This document shows positions 47,235 through 58,245 of a DNA stretch of 64,000 nucleotides, piece after piece. The notes under the pieces are model-generated. The model saw only the letters and a program-made list of their open reading frames with translations. It was not told the DNA's origin and made no database searches. The position numbers and the translations under genes were made by a program. Numbering within the stretch: position 1 is the stretch's first letter; the number at the start of each line of letters is the position of its first letter. The DNA is from Epichloe hybrida (Eukaryota; Ascomycota; Sordariomycetes; Hypocreales; Clavicipitaceae): assembly GCA_019022495.1 (NCBI GenBank), contig JAFEKR010000003.1, positions 3,968,001-4,032,000 on the forward strand, in the 5' to 3' direction.

Positions 47235-49000
47235 ATGCATGTCAAGACTCTACTCGTAGCCCTCGTGGGGCTATCCACCGTAGTCGAGGCTGTCGAGGCT
47301 TCCTACAGATCACCCATTGCGCTAGCTTTAGAGCGTCGCCAACAGCGAGGGGGTCAGGGCGGTGGTAATAGGGGAGGAAATCGAGGTGGTAACCGAGGTG
47401 GCAACCAAGGTGGCAACCAAGGAGGCAACCGAGGCGGCAACCAAGGTGGCAACCAAGGAGGCAACCGAGGCGGCAACCGAGGCGGCAATCGAGGCGGCAA
47501 CCAAGGAGGCAACCGAGGCGGCGGCGGTGGTGGCCGGACTCTCTCCGCCAATCTCATTCAGACTGGCTCTCAAGACGATGGTAACAATCCTGGAAAAGAT
47601 GGTCAAGCCGCATCTGCTACGTGAGTAACGTCGAAGCAAATCTGGGCCTGTAGACAATTGGAGAGGAGACTAACCAGCGTAGGTCTGACAACAACTTCAT
47701 CGACTTCTGCCAAGGTAGCACTTTGACCAATGGCCAGCAGATCAAGCAAGGCTCTTGCAATGGAATCCGTAAGTTAACATCGAGGCAGTCTTCAGATTCT
47801 ATTCCAGACTAACACATGGCAGCCATGGGTAGAATCCCTGCGACCAACAGAATGGTCTCAACCGTCTTCGTGAACCCCCAGAACGGCGCCAATCTTCCCG
47901 CCAATCAAGACTTTACCATTCAGGTACAGACGATGAATATCAACCCTGGCACTTTCACCAACGCTACATCGACTTACTACACCGCGCCACAGGACCTTGA
48001 TGCGCAGGGCAACATCATCGGTCACACGCATGTCACTGTTCAGAACACCGGCAGAGGCTTGAACCCGAAACGTCCTCTTGACCCCACTCAGTTTGCTTTC
48101 TTCAAGGGTATCAATGATGCTGGAAATGGTCAAGGACTTCTCTCCGCCTCTGTTGATGGCGGTCTTCCGGTCGGCAACTACCGTGTCTGTAGCATGTCTT
48201 CAGCCGCTAACCACCAGCCTGTTCTGATGCCAGTTGCTCAGCGAGGTGCCCAAGATGATTGCGTTCGATTCACAGTCGGCGGTCGTGGTGGCAATGGTGG
48301 CAATGGTGGCAACGGCGGTAACAACGGCGGAGGCCAACGAGGAGGCCAGCGAGGAGGCCAGCGAGGAGGCCAGCAAGGAGGCCAACGAGGAGGGCAGCAA
48401 GGAGGCCAACGAGGAGGCCAGCAAGGAGGCCAACGAGGAGGCCAGCAAGGCGGTCAGCGAGGTGCTGGCGGTCGCAACGGCGGAACAAATAATCCTCAAC
48501 CTCCTGGAAATCAGGGCGGTAACCGGGGTGGCGTCCAGAACGGCAACCAAGGTGTCGGACAGATCGGCGGCCAACGAGGGGGTCAACAGGGAGGCCAGGT
48601 CGGTGGAGGTGTTGGACAGGTCGGCGGAGGTGTTGGAAGGGTCGGCGGCCAACGCGGAGGTCAACAGGGAGGACAGGTCGGCGGAGGTGTCGGACAAGTC
48701 GGCGGCCAACGCGGAGGTCAACAGGGAGGTCAGCAAGGCGGCCAGAAGGTTGCTGGCAGTCGCAACGGCGGAACCAACAATGGTCAACTTCCCGGTGCCC
48801 AAGTCGGTAACCGTGGCGGCGCTCGAAACGGCAACCAAGGTCTTGGACAGGTCGGCGGCCAACGAGGTGGTCAGCAAGGAGGCAGACAAGGCGTTCAACA
48901 GGGAGGACGTACCGGCGCTGGTATTTTCAACATTGCTGGAGTCGGAAACAGTACGTCTACCATTCGGAACAATTCGAAGAATAGCACAAATGCCGAATAG
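47235..49000 (+). CDS. secreted protein with GGN and GGQ repeat blocks around a conserved core
   Basis: Exons are 47235-47620, 47683-47768 and 47823-49000, giving 549 residues. Introns are GTGAGT...GTAG and GTAAGT...GCAG. Residues 1-20 form a signal peptide. Residues about 36-100 are tetrapeptides GGNR/GGNQ. A conserved core (about 102-305) follows with NLIQTGSQDDG, DNNFIDFCQG, TNGQQIKQGSCNG, PMGRIPATNRM, GHTHVTVQNT, FAFFKGIND and NHQPVLMPVAQRGAQDDC. A second block (306-530) is GGQR/GGQQ tetrapeptides with Gly-Val variants. The core matches a widespread family of fungal secreted proteins, some mislabelled ribosomal protein S17 in databases as I recall; it is not ribosomal. The repeats suggest a cell-wall or extracellular matrix protein. 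The 12-bp unit leaves long shadow frames on both strands. Confidence 0.82.
47335..47535 (+). repeat. 12-bp coding minisatellite, GGN block
   Basis: About 15 tandem 12-bp units encode Gly-Gly-Asn-Arg/Gln near the N-terminus of the secreted protein. The arrangement of Arg and Gln units is irregular, as expected from slippage. Confidence 0.85.
48320..48900 (+). repeat. 12-bp coding minisatellite, GGQ block
   Basis: Tandem 12-bp units encode Gly-Gly-Gln-Arg/Gln, with higher-order copies of a longer segment (RNGGTNN...GNRGG...NGNQG occurs twice). The unit is like the N-terminal block but with Gln replacing Asn. Confidence 0.85.
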
Positions 49001-50398
49001 CGATCGAAAAGGCAAAGGCAAGGTCCAAAAGTCCAAAGAATCAAGACTCAATACTACAATGACACAAGCTGAGGCCGTCCAGCAAGCCTGCGACCTCGAG
49101 CGTAATGTCGGTGCGGACGATGGAGCCATGCAAATCGATATCGCCAACTACGACGCTCAATTCGGGACCTGTACAGCGAGAATGTTGTGCAAAGCAGAAC
49201 GCCGTGCTTTCAACCTTGCAATCGCTTAAGCTGATCTCGTTGCTTTTCTTTCTTGCCTTGTTTCACTCCCTATGCTGAGCATTGCGATGCCGACTATTAA
49301 AATATTGGATTGTTACGTATCCGGCGTGCTTATGACATCTGTGCCTACTAGTTTCTACCTGCTATGCCTCAAACTGTTTCCAGCCTCCGTAACACAGCTG
49401 GTTCTCCCAAGGATGACATGGGGAAGAAAGACTTTGCATATATATGGTGAGGGCAATTTGCTTCTGGGTGCTTATGCAACAATAAGCGCAGTAAACGCAC
49501 GTTGATCGATGTGTATTTAGAGCTGTGTTAATTTGAGGCATTTCCTGGACAGGCCGTTTACCATTTCGCGACTTGGAATTGGCAAGGAGAGCTTGACTAG
49601 TTTTTGTTGGTAGCGCGAGGCACAGTGAATACCCGACAAGACTAAAAAATTAATATGGAATTTCCTCGACTTGCGATGAAACTTGGAGACCATCTCCACC
49701 GTGACTCCACGTGGCTGCAGCCAGCAGTCTGCATGTAGCACGACTCTTCAAACGTCTCATGCAGCGAGTGTAAAACCCGAACATTGGCTCAGATAACCCA
49801 CCTCGGCCTTGTTTCACTACTTCGGTTGATTTCCTCGCCCAGAAGACTAGTTGAGCGGACTGTCGGCACCATTTTCAGGGAGAGAATTCCCCAATTCGCA
49901 TGCATTGCATCGCAACGGACGAGAACTTGGTTCCCATATCGGGGACGGTTTCTCCCTCGTCGAACTAGGAACTAGGGCCTTGGACGCCATCACATGCTGC
50001 CCCGGCACGGACAAGAACAAGTCAGTCATCGATTCACCGTTCAAGTCATGTTCCATCTACGGATTAGTGGCTTCAAAAATGGAGGATACACGGCACACAT
50101 AACACCCCGGCCTGGAGCGGTCTCTACTCCACGGTCAATAGAATGAATCAAAAATTGCTTTGAATCGCCAATGAACACGATACAGCCTCATTATTCCCGC
50201 CGTTGCCCCAGAACGAGAGAGGGGACTTTGCCCAGTTCGTGCCACTCATGCTTTATCGAAAGCGCTCAACGCTAGTAATATTCATGACATACAGTCTGGG
50301 ATTGAAAACCCCTCACCCGACCGCATCGTCGTCGTCGTCGAGTATTCCACGACTTATTCCCCCCCGTCTTGTCTTGTCCGGCCAACCCATTGCTTTCA
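49001..50398. other. convergent intergenic region
   Basis: The 3' flanks of the repeat-protein gene and of the small secreted peptide gene lie here. A frame that stays open past 49000 in a different phase has no support. No further gene was found. Confidence 0.5.
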
Positions 50399-50616
50399 TC
50401 AACCGCGTCTGGGCCTACGGAACAACGTCAGCGCGTCTTTTACTTATTCGAAGGGAAAGGGGAAACTCACCCGCACCCCTGCGGAGTGACCACGCCGAAG
50501 AAGCAGTCCCCCGAGGTCTTTCCCACAATCTGATCGTCCTTGATCGGTGTGATGACAATTCCGGCGTTGACGATGTACGCAGCTGCGCAGAGAAGCACAG
50601 CTAGTGAGGTCCTCAT
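50399..50616 (-). CDS. small secreted protein, 53 residues
   Basis: Exons are 50471-50616 and 50399-50414. The 56-nt intron has donor GTGAGT, branch GCTGAC and acceptor CGTAG. The signal peptide is MRTSLAVLLCAAAYIVNA. The mature part of about 35 residues contains KDDQIVGKTSGDCFFGVVTP and ends QGCGPRRG, with two cysteines (CFF and QGC) that could form one disulfide. The second exon is only 16 nt, coding five residues and the stop. I do not recognise a named family. Small secreted peptides of this kind are often called effector candidates, but nothing in the sequence shows a target. The GT-AG intron with a good branch point argues against chance. Confidence 0.6.
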
Positions 50617-52216
50617 TTTTTTTTCCTCGGGTTCTTTTCTTTTTCCCTTGTCCAAGATGTGTAAGTGGATGCGCGCGTTCAACGGGGAAACTTTGAATGA
50701 CAACGGCGCAGCCAGAAGAATTGAGGATTAAAAAATCCGAGAATGAAGAAGAAAAGATGCAACCGACGCCGACTTGGTTTTTTTTTTTCTGCGACGGGAC
50801 TCGTCACGGGGGGGGTGCCGGTCAATTTTCAGGAGTGAAGCGCTTTGATCGCGCGCGGTGGGACTTGGCGGGCGCCCGTCCAGCCTGTGCAAAAAGTGCA
50901 ACCGCAAGTCTTTGAACATTGTCCGTGTTGTCCTGTCTGTTCTGATTCATGTAATACACGAGGGAACTGCGGAACGAAAGAGATTCCATCGTGCTCCTTT
51001 GGTTTTCGCTTCCCCTTGCAAGTCATCCCCATGACCATCCTCAACTTACCCACACCCCTTTTCCCCCTCTTTCATCCAACAGCAGCCACCTTTGAAATGG
51101 AGGGTTTTTTTTTTTTTTTAAAGAAACTCCTTTCCCAAATCCGTCATTTCTACTACTGAGGGGGAACCGGAGCGGGAGCCTCGGTGCCTGAACCCCCCGC
51201 AGCGCCCTTGGCAGAGGGAAGAAAAATAGGCATATAGGTAACACCCAGAGCCATTGCTGATTTCCAACCACAAAAGGCTTCGTTAGCGCATTCTGTTCTC
51301 TCTTTCCCCCATTTTTCCACATGTTGCATCGCTTTTTTCCCAGATGGGAGTCTCTCGTACCGGACATGAGGACCGAAAGGATCCCAGGAGTGGACGACTT
51401 CTTCTTCGCGTCTTCACTCTCGCCCAGCCAGTTTTGGACGGTGAAGACGACGGCGGCCCTGCATCGCAGCCCAATCAGCATTCATGATTCCTCCCTCCCC
51501 ACCTCGCGTTGTCCGCACGCACCCACGTACCATCCGATATATCTGTTTCGAGTGAACATGGCTGCCATTGGAAGCGTGGACGAAATCGTAGACGAGAACT
51601 CTGTCTTGTCGCTCGAGGCGGCGGGTTCCTGGTAGGGCACGACTGATTGCGCAGAAACGCCACGTTAGCGTTGCCTCTGGCGAGCGAGCGAGCGAGCGAG
51701 CGCATCGTGGAGCCCCGAACGGTGTCACCCGGCGTTCCTGGCTTGGTACGTACTCAAGTCCGCCCGTCGCATGTCCTTGTTTGGCGCCATGATTGCTCGC
51801 TGGACCATGTGATGCTGATGTCAAGAGGGATGGATGGATGGGTTGTTGTTGACTTTTGGATTCGAGGCCCAAGTCAAGTTCGCACGCAGCTCACTGAGGT
51901 GTGTCAAATAAAGCGGGTCCGCCGTGGACACCGTGGATGCCGTGGACATTGTCACATTGGTGAGAGAATGCCAGAGACTCCGGCAATCTTCATGTCATAT
52001 CAAGAGTTGCATTGTCATAGATATTCATAGCTACTACTACCTACTACAGTTATAGCGGCCATCCAGCTGTTTTCGATGATGCCTCTTGACTTCGTCAAAC
52101 CCATGCTTATCAACCAAAAAAGCCAATGCGCCTACACAACCAAATGATACTCATACTGCTCCTGCTCCGTCTCTGCCCTTTTACGATATTGACCAACCTT
52201 GTCGTCCTACTTGCGT
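50617..52216. other. intergenic region
   Basis: This holds the promoter of the small secreted protein, a poly-T run near 51105-51119, a GCGA repeat at 51677-51700, and the 3' flank of the 884-residue gene. Open frames on both strands show no resemblance to known families. Confidence 0.5.
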
Positions 52217-55013
52217 TCATGGCACACGGATAATAACCTTCCAAGCTAATGCACCGGCTTCCCGGATCGCACACGCGAGGCAACTTCTCTTCCTCCTGCT
52301 TATGATAGCATTCCATCCCCTCTGTGCACAGATGGCTCTTACCATGATTTCCATGTCAGAACCAAATTGCATTTTCTGGGACTCTAAATGCATGCGAGCT
52401 GCTGCAGAGAAGCTTCCCTTCCTGTCCAAGATCGGCGATGAGGATGGTGTCATGATCCTTTCGAATGCGGATGACTGTGGCTGCTCCGCGAAACCGGTGA
52501 TGCAGTCGATGACCAGGACCCTGTTCGATCCCGACTTTCCGGAGGAAGGATCGATGAGTAACTCAGACAGTGTCGTGCGTGGTTTCTGTACTAGCTCTGA
52601 TATATGGATCACGGTGAACTCGTAGGAGCTGTGAAGAGGGTGGCCTGATCGTGTCAACTGTGAGCGGCGGCCAGGAGACACCTGGGCTTGGGCCAAATTC
52701 ATCAAGCGTGGAGTAGTAGCTTACCGGTCCTGAAGCGAGGCCTCGCACCGTTGCCCGTGACATCTCCAAGGCTATCCGATCTCTGAATGGTGGGACTTGC
52801 CGGGGACTTGACGACCCTCACTCTTTGTGAGGGGGCGCAAGGATGTGCCGTAACAAAGTTGACATCATACGTGAGCGGGTACTCGTGCTCTTCTTCCTTG
52901 CCTCCATCGACGGACACAAAGAATTTGAGACGTGCCGGGTATGATATCAGCTCTGGACATTTGGTGCAATGCTCAACTGTTGGTGTCGGTACCATTTCTG
53001 ACAGTGGCGTAGCAGTAACAGGCTCCGGTGTGGAATTGAGATCAAGGGACAGCAGTTCGGTGTAAACACGTGGCGGAGGAGTGGCGTATTTGTTCTCGTG
53101 TGGAATGATGAAGTCTCTCGCCTGAACCAAGTTCTCCTTGCCATTGCCATTGCCATTGCCTAGAATGCTAGACTCGCGTTCCACCTTCTTCTTGCCCCAT
53201 AGTCTGGCCTTTTTGCCGAGTTGGGCCATGTCTTCTGCAATCATGTAAGTCTCTTCTTGAGCTTCAGTGTCGTGATACGTACTTGCTCCCACTTACCAGC
53301 GACATCTTCCACCTCTATCGTCAGCCACCCGTCCTCTATACCTTCCGGCAAGACGTCTGTAGATATCCATCCCATGCAATCAGCTGCCCCTTTGCCTGCC
53401 GCAAGAACACGACCAACGATGCAGGTGGTGCTCCAAAAGCTCTTACCCGAATACACAAAGCCTCCAGAAAGATTAGCAAAGGGACCAAGCTTCGTCATTG
53501 CCTCCGTGTCGTTTTCCAGAAGCGTCGCCATGAGATAATGATATAACGAATCGCCGGGAAGAACCAGTCCGAAGACGTAAGATTTTGTTAGCCATCCGGA
53601 CTCGTGCAACGCTGCAGCCAGTCTTCTGCGTTGAGCCTGCGCGCGACCCTTGTGTTTCCCATGGTTACATGTAATGTCCCAAGCTCCGTAGTAGGATGAC
53701 TGCAAAGATCGAATAGACAGAGAGCTTGTTCTTCGACCAGAAGCCTCTTCAACCGCCAACTGTGCATTCTCGGAAATCTTGGTCTCGTATCTGTCTATTC
53801 CTGGCCACATCAATCTCTTGGCAAAATGAGTTAACCCATCGACTTGCCGTTGACCATGCCGTCCCTTGATAGTGAAATGGTAGGGTGGTACTGGACTTTT
53901 TCCATGATATTTGTTCGTCACCTTGCTCGCCAGAGTCGCGAGCCAACTGCTGCCACGTCGTGGTGGAGGCGGGCGTTGGGGTGTTGGATCTTCCTCCTTG
54001 ACAATCTCAATATTGTCCAGCCAGCTTCGAGCCAACAGCAAGGACCATTTGACCATCTGAGAGGCTGCGCGCTCAAAGTGCACAACATCAATGGGACGGA
54101 TGCCGGTGACGCCATACTCTATACCTTCGGTAACGGCATCTAATCTGATGAGCAGCTCGGTGGCGAGCAAAATTTGCAGTAGTAGCCAGTACTTTTCTTC
54201 TGCGCGCTCCCTCGCGTCATCCGTGTCGTGAATGGCTGTGTCATCATCGAGCTCGTCGCCGTCGTTGTCTCCCCACAGGACTTGGCCCAGACGAATCCTC
54301 CACTCAACGCGCGAGAAATCGATCCAGACGTTGGCGACACCAAGGCATTTTAAAAGAGCGCGGATTTGGTTGTGAAGCCCATAATGATCGGTCTGATTGG
54401 TGACGGTACTGGTTGGGCGCATGAAGCTGTGAAAAAGATCCCTGTACGTCTCTGTAGAGGTCCTTGTCTTTATGTCGTTATTTCGGTAGATATCGCTGTT
54501 TCGCCGAAGTCTATCCAAGAGTTCTGGCTCTGAGATCCGGCGTAGCATTCCGCTGTGCGACGTCATGTGAGTCCTAGCATCCACGATCACCTTGGCCTTT
54601 GTTCCCAGGCTCTCAAACCCGAATTGCTCCTCTTCGAGCGAGTCTCCCGTGGGCAGCTCCAGAGCGGCTTGGTAGCCCATAGTGCCCTTTTCCAGACCTG
54701 ACATGCTCATCATGTTTGGGCGTTCCCGGCACTTGACATGGAAATGAGCCTTGTGTTGATCTTGCTCCTGTCTCCTGGCCGCAGCGTCATGCTCCACGTC
54801 CCTGGTAAGATGTGGCCACGTGGTGATGGCTCCCCAGGCTTTGTCTTGAATCTGAACATGGTCGGTCAAGTCTCTGATCTCAAGTTCCTCGTCAAACAGA
54901 AAGGCTATGCTAGGGTGTGGTGCGCCATAGAAATGGCTCTCACTTCGGGCGAAGAACTGCGGCGCGCCAGAGAAGAGCTTCTCGATGTCATCCTCGCTCA
55001 AGGTGGGAGACAT
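52217..55013 (-). CDS. large conserved fungal protein of unknown function
   Basis: Exons are 53297-55013, 52725-53234 and 52217-52644, giving 884 residues in frame. Introns are GTAAGT...TTGCAG and GTAAGC...ATCAG. The N-terminus reads MSPTLSEDDIEKLFSGAPQ and SIAFLFDEELEIRDLTDHVQ. A long mostly helical middle follows (residues about 200-400, with RALLKCLGVANVWIDFSRVEWR). Then comes a conserved region with FGLVLPGDSLYHYLMATLLEND, GGFVYSGKSFWSTTCIVGRVLA and GWISTDVLPEGI. The C-terminal exon ends with a strongly conserved-looking stretch, GSDMEIMVRAICAQRGWNA then ISRRKRSCLACAIREAGALAWK. I see no signal peptide, membrane segment or catalytic motif that I can name. I recall similar proteins across Pezizomycotina without a known role. 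Confidence 0.75.
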
Positions 55014-55461
55014 GATTGTTGGTCAATGATAACCGATGACTCTCGCCCGGGGCCATGAACGGGCTTTGCAAAGGAGATGGGCAATCGTCGTCACTGATGA
55101 GATGCTGACAGAGACTTCAACGAAGAAGTCCACCGCAGGACAAGGTGAATGGAGTGAGTGACTGCCTCGGGAGCGCCGCGTAGGTACGAGATGGTGAGGC
55201 AATGGCACCGACCAACTATGGTCAGCGCCAGCAAAATTGTTTCGCGATGATGATTGAAAGGAGGCGCTCCGAGCAGGACAGAAGTTCGAGGTCAGGGAGC
55301 AATGATGCCTCTGTCTCGCAGGCGAGTCTCGGGGTGGTCGGTCCTGACTGCTGACTCCGCCATGGGAGCCCCAGTGGCGTGACTTTAACGACGGACTGAA
55401 GACTGAAGACTGATGATGGCCGATGTGCGAACTGTGATGCAGGATGCAAAAGTGCGCGAGT

Positions 55462-55502
55462 AGTGCGGGAGGAGTGCGGGAGGAGTGCGGGATTGCAGGA
55501 TG

Positions 55503-55541
<39 letters not shown>
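55462..55541. repeat. GGAGTGCG and GGATGCG minisatellites
   Basis: Two neighbouring tandem arrays: first about three copies of an 8-9 bp GGAGTGCG-like unit, then about five copies of a 7-bp GGATGCG unit. Confidence 0.8.
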
Positions 55542-55679
55542 CTTGTTGATGATGGAACTGATGAACTGCGAACTGAACTGCAAATTATCTTCATCTTCAC
55601 TGTGGTCCAGGCCCCGGTCCCCTACATTATTGTTGCTTTTTCCTATTTCCCCGCAATGTGGCACCCCGTCGATGTATGT

Positions 55680-55725
55680 ACGGGCTACGGACTAACGGGC
55701 TACGGACTACATGTACGGACTACAC
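55680..55725. repeat. CTACGGACTA repeats
   Basis: GGGCTACGGACTA occurs twice in tandem, followed by ACATGTACGGACTAC. The unit is close to the TACGGAGTA motif found in other intergenic stretches here. Confidence 0.75.
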
Positions 55726-56213
55726 CGACTGCACCCACTGTACTCGGCAAGAGTGAGTGCGTCGATCAAAGGAAAGGAGCTCGATGGGCAGCGACAACGG
55801 CTGAACGACATAGCCGCCTCACACAGGTCGCCCTCAATATTTGAGTCCATCCATGCACAATGTAGCGTCCCAGTCCGTCAAGATGGACACCTGAATAGGT
55901 GTATAGTTTGGGCCCCAGTAGCCTCGGCCGCCAAATGCATGCTGTACCATTTCAGTCCTCACGCACGCGTTTGGCAGTCATTATCATCATGTACACATGG
56001 TTTGCTTCGGACTAAATACACGACCTCTATAGGGGTATCATTCATCCTGTACGCCGTCATCCTGTACGCCGTACTGCACAACCTACCGAAAGCTCCCCGC
56101 TAAAGATTGCGTGCTCATTGTTTCAATATGTAACCAATTCTGCCGTCGGTTTCCCGATTTATCTCCATATAAAGCCCAACTGCAGCCTCTTCGGCCTCCC
56201 GTCTTCCTTTTCA

Positions 56214-56743
56214 TCATGCTGATGGTGTGTCGTGAATCACAGTGAGGACGTATTTGGCATCAGGCACAATCACCATCTCCTGTTTCTTCGTGCGTAATCG
56301 GAGGAGGCGTAACTCGTCCTTCAGAAATCATCAGCTCAACACAGATCGCACTGATGAAATGTTTCAGTACCTCTTTATCCACCTCATGTACCAGCTGACC
56401 CGAAGCGTTGACGTAATTCCAGATCATGGCCGCGAAATCTTCCACCCCTTGCGACTCGCTTGCTTCAGCCGCCGGTGCTTCGTTGGAGAATGAAGCCGCC
56501 GTTGCGGCATCACGGGACTTGGCTGTCCTCAAGGCAGATAGTTCACCGCTGGTTTTGAGGATGGCACCACTCGCTCTATCAAGTATAATACTGGCTCGAA
56601 CTCCCGGCTTCTTTGACAAGCGGCCCAGCTTCTCCTCGAGGGCATCATGACCATTTTTCTGCACGAATGTCAGCGCTCTCTTGTCAGTGCTCTTGTCAGC
56701 GCATTTAGTTCTCGGGGTCGATTACCATCGGGGAGTCTGGCAT
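56214..56743 (-). CDS. roadblock/LC7 domain protein (dynein light chain-like)
   Basis: Exons are 56726-56743, 56371-56658 and 56214-56318, giving 136 residues. Exon 1 encodes only MPDSPM. Intron 1 is GTAATC...GCTGAC...TGCAG. Intron 2 (GTACTG...GCTGAT...GAAG) needs an AAG acceptor. Joining restores HEVDKEDELRLLRLRTKKQEM, whereas reading through gives an unrelated tail. The domain shows LEEKLGRLSKKPGVRASIIL, then an Ala/Ser-rich insertion, then FAAMIWNYVNASGQLVHEVD and the closing strand EMVIVPDAKYVLTVIHDTP. Roadblock proteins dimerise and bind dynein intermediate chain, and related folds serve Ragulator or GTPase-activating complexes. A cytoplasmic dynein role is likely. The Ala/Ser-rich insertion of about 35 residues is typical of filamentous-fungal members as far as I recall. 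It is divergent from IPI1. Confidence 0.85.
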
Positions 56744-57102
56744 AGTGCGTCTGGGTACCCTTTCGTGAGATGATTGTTGTTGTAACCGTCGATCAATAGC
56801 GCGTTGTCGCGGTCGGCAGCATCTCAAGTCGCCATCCACGGAGCTTGGTCTCTGTGGGGAACTCCTGAACAAGTGACGCACCAACCCGCGATGAATTCTG
56901 CCTCCATATACCGCCAAAATTACATACATGTCCCACCAGGGCCACCACTGAGCGGGTTTGCCTCGATTGAACAAGCCAAACATATCGACGTTTCCAATCC
57001 ATAATCCAGGACGGTAGCAGTATCTTTGCCAAAGGCAACCAAAATCCTGCGGTAAAAAAAAGGGTTCGAGGCAGAGGTGCTGAACCTCCAGGACTATTCA
57101 AG
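56744..57102. promoter_or_regulatory. shared divergent promoter region (roadblock / IPI1)
   Basis: A 359-bp gap separates the two outward-facing start codons. Both promoters must lie here or overlap the first exons. No specific binding site was assigned. Confidence 0.55.
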
Positions 57103-58245
57103 ATGGGCTCAAGCACAAAGAAGAAGAAGGAGAAGCAAAAAGACTTCCAGGTATGCGATTCCCCAATTTTTCGTCGAAACCCAGTCGAACTAAGAGATAG
57201 ACAAGAAACCCAAGTACAAGGTCGGTAAAACTCAGGCCAAAGCTTCAAATTTTACAGACACAAGCTTCAAGTCCAAAGGTATGTACAAGGTCTCATAATA
57301 GTGCCAAAATCAGCCACACGTTACTCACCTACATTAGCGATTGTGATGGGACATCAGTCCTTATCAACAGATGCGCCCGACTTTGTCCAACAGTTCAAAC
57401 ACAATCTCTCTCTCGCATCCTCGTCAAAGTCTGATAAGCAGCGCCGAGACGCTTTGGCCTATTTGACAAGTCAGCTATCGACCAGTCCCCCGACCAATCC
57501 CGTAGGCACCAATGCTCTCCTCAACAAACTTCTTCCCTTGATATCCGACACTTCAACGCCAGTTCGAGCGCAACTGATCAAACTACTGCGAGCGCTTCCC
57601 GAGGATGATGTCAAGCACAGTACAGAGCATGCCTCGATGTACATTAGGGCAGGGATGACGCACTTGTCGGCTGACATCAGTAATGACTCTCTTGGAGTTA
57701 TGGAGTGGCTTCTCGACGTTGCGGGAACCGAGCTAGTCAACTGTCCAGGTGGCTGGGTCAAAACTTTGAACACCTTTTGTGCAATGATGGGGTGGGCCGT
57801 CACTTCTCCTAATGGCGGCTGGACGTCAGCTGCCCGGACATCAATGAAACCCAAGGACGCGCAAACGCTTGCCAGGCAGATCAATGCTTTGTCAAAATTT
57901 CTTCAGGCTGGGATAACAGACGAGTCGTCAGAGGTGGAGATCCCTCCACAGTATTGGGATACTCTGTACAAGATATCACGGGCACCAAATGCCTATGATT
58001 ATCTTAATCTGTCAGGCGCTCGGCGTGATGAAGAGGGAGAGATGTACTCCAATTCAGAAGCCCGTCAGCAAGTTTTCCACAAAAGATTCCTTGACGCTGT
58101 GAGAAAAGGGTTAGACCAAGCCAAGAAGGAGGGTGGTGCCACGGGACGTGCAGCTTCGTCCATGGAGCAAGTGTTGAAAGATGCTATGCCTGGTGTCGAG
58201 CTGTCCACTGCGTTGGATACACAAGACCTTCTCGACTTATGGTGA
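57103..58245 (+). CDS. IPI1: pre-rRNA-processing protein Ipi1
   Basis: Exons are 57103-57150, 57206-57278 and 57338-58245, giving 342 residues. The Lys-rich start (MGSSTKKKKEKQKDFQ) joins to KPKYKVGKTQAKASNFTDTSFKSKAIVM, the diagnostic N-terminus of Ipi1/Tex10. The rest is alpha-helical, ARM-like, with RRDALAYLTSQLS, TPVRAQLIKLLRALP, and WVKTLNTFCAMMGW. Intron 1 (donor GTATGC) needs a non-YAG acceptor, ACAAG at 57205, because the upstream GATAG breaks the frame; GAG at 57196 would also be in frame and add IDK. Ipi1 acts with Rix1 and Ipi3 in the Rix1 complex, which recruits the Rea1 ATPase to nuclear pre-60S particles and aids ITS2 processing. Length is typical for fungi. Confidence 0.92.

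Larger units (their letters stand above)
55014..56213. other. intergenic region with minisatellites
   Basis: This holds the promoter of the 884-residue gene and the 3' flank of the roadblock gene. It contains GGAGTGCG and GGATGCG tandem repeats (55462-55541) and a CTACGGACTA-type repeat (55680-55725). No credible gene was found. Confidence 0.55.

Noticed and set aside
48200..49229. Two long overlapping frames (315 codons minus, 331 codons plus) across the GGQ repeat
   Set aside because: A 12-bp repeat has no stop codon in several frames, so long shadows are expected. The plus-strand tail past 49000 could not be joined by a plausible intron.
52086..52625. 179-codon plus-strand frame
   Set aside because: Antisense to the conserved last exon of the 884-residue gene, which has far better support.
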